DNA of 64,000 nucleotides from Actinomycetes bacterium. Lineage in GTDB: Bacteria; Actinomycetota; Acidimicrobiia; Acidimicrobiales; Acidimicrobiaceae. This document shows, in pieces, positions 63,508 to 64,000 of this stretch. The stretch is from positions 1 to 64,000 of the forward strand of contig JAKCDL010000008.1 of NCBI GenBank assembly GCA_021841935.1, written 5' to 3'. Below the pieces are notes generated by a model that saw nothing but the letters and a program-made list of their open reading frames with translations, had not been told where the DNA came from and did not search any database. Positions within the stretch are counted from its first letter, which is position 1. The number at the start of each line of letters is the position of its first letter. Position numbers and translations under genes: made by a program.

Positions 63508-64000
63508 TTGGGACGTGGATCATCAACATTCCTTGAGCTGGCTATTCTTTCCGTACTCAAAGATGAAACTCCGCAGAATGGGTACCAGATACGTAAAACG
63601 CTCTCTGGCCTCTGTGGCTCACTTCTCCAATTCTCCTTCGGTTCGTTATATCCTGCCCTCGGAAGACTCGAAGAAAGAGCAGCGATCGTAACGCTCGGCA
63701 CCGGAACTGGAGATAGTGACTTCATTTCTACCGGCTCAATAACTGGCGACTCAGCGTCAAAAAGAGATTGGCTGAGAGATCTGGTTCCCCAACGCGCTCT
63801 AGAGCGAAGTGGACGTAACACAAAATCCTATGTCATTACCGACATTGGACAAAAGCTCTACTCAGAACTCGTAGAGCATGTGCCATTGGAGAGCGAACGA
63901 GATGTTCTTACGTGGCTATCACTACTCGATGAAAATTCGTACGCCACAGCTATCGAACGTATAAACGATCGCATCGCGACCATAGCTGGCACACAGCGAG
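63508..64000 (+). CDS. PadR-family transcription regulator (C-terminus beyond window)
   Basis: At least 164 residues, cut by the right edge. TTG start at 63508 with AGGAGGT nine bases upstream. The winged helix is clear: FLELAILSVLKDETPQNGYQ, then QFSFGSLYPALGRLEE, a PadR signature. After it comes an unusual insert of about 55 residues (GTGTGDSDFISTGSITGDS to ERSGRNTKSY) between the wing strands, then YVITDIGQKLYSEL, where the usual wing ends. The C-terminal helical domain begins LSLLDENSYATAIERIND. Divergent from DUF5318. Confidence 0.88.
   Translation, partial: MGRGSSTFLELAILSVLKDETPQNGYQIRKTLSGLCGSLLQFSFGSLYPALGRLEERAAIVTLGTGTGDSDFISTGSITGDSASKRDWLRDLVPQRALERSGRNTKSYVITDIGQKLYSELVEHVPLESERDVLTWLSLLDENSYATAIERINDRIATIAGTQR

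Overview
The window reads as a chromosomal core region of an actinobacterium, most likely class Acidimicrobiia (an Acidithrix/Acidimicrobium-like organism; the class is inferred from recognised gene families, not from a search). Supporting signs are the order dnaK-grpE-dnaJ-hspR-clpB, an ABC exporter pair next to heme A synthase, clpS followed by a DUF2017 gene, a bifunctional-type Dcd resembling the mycobacterial enzyme, an EtfD-like iron-sulfur membrane reductase, a DUF5318 gene beside PadR, a SAM-IV-type riboswitch, and a secreted 42-residue repeat protein of a type common in Acidimicrobiia. Base composition is moderate, GTG and TTG starts are frequent, and several genes lack a clear Shine-Dalgarno sequence. 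I saw no prophage, insertion sequence or CRISPR array.

Layout. 1-5.6 kb: end of a secreted repeat protein, succinate dehydrogenase anchors sdhD/sdhC preceded by a coupled 44-residue membrane ORF, serS, then divergently an ABC exporter and ctaA. 5.6-11.3 kb: clpS, DUF2017, two Gfo/Idh/MocA oxidoreductases (the first with a long N-terminal extension), an alpha/beta hydrolase, and an S51-like protein fused to a CysRS-like C-terminal domain; this co-directional set is the least understood part of the window. 11.3-12.3 kb: tRNA-Glu, tRNA-Asp, tRNA-Phe. 12.3-17.9 kb: ACT-malic enzyme, a fused E1alpha-E1beta 2-oxoacid dehydrogenase with a degenerate thiamine motif, and an ArsB-type transporter. 17.9-31.9 kb: nucleotide synthesis (pyrE, purM, purF, purL, purQ, purS, purC, purB, purD, purA), interrupted by a PHP phosphoesterase and a 143-residue unknown gene. 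31.9-38.5 kb: the HspR heat-shock regulon. 38.5-45.4 kb: gpmA, a lipoprotein, a stand-alone cyclic-nucleotide domain protein, etfD, dcd, tRNA-Gly, a secreted protein and a Crp/Fnr regulator beside a perfect 28-bp palindrome. 45.4-54.5 kb: a small membrane protein, metX and metY behind a SAM riboswitch, DUF805, a PfkB kinase, a TetR regulator with a biotin-carrier/carboxyltransferase fusion, and a VIT-family transporter. 54.6-64 kb: acnA, an EamA transporter, dnaB with a mini-intein, rplI-rpsR-ssb-rpsF, panB, DUF5318 and a PadR regulator cut by the right edge.

The pur genes together cover most of the route from PRPP to AMP (purE/K, purH and purN are not here). SdhCD, malic enzyme, aconitase, CtaA and EtfD point to aerobic respiration with a TCA cycle and fatty-acid or amino-acid oxidation. 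The observations most worth a second look are the S51/CysRS-domain fusion and its neighbours, the degenerate E1alpha motif, the coupled ORF before sdhC with a hairpin at its start, the DnaB mini-intein, the SAM-IV-type element, the 28-bp palindrome and a CCG-loop hairpin before rpsF.
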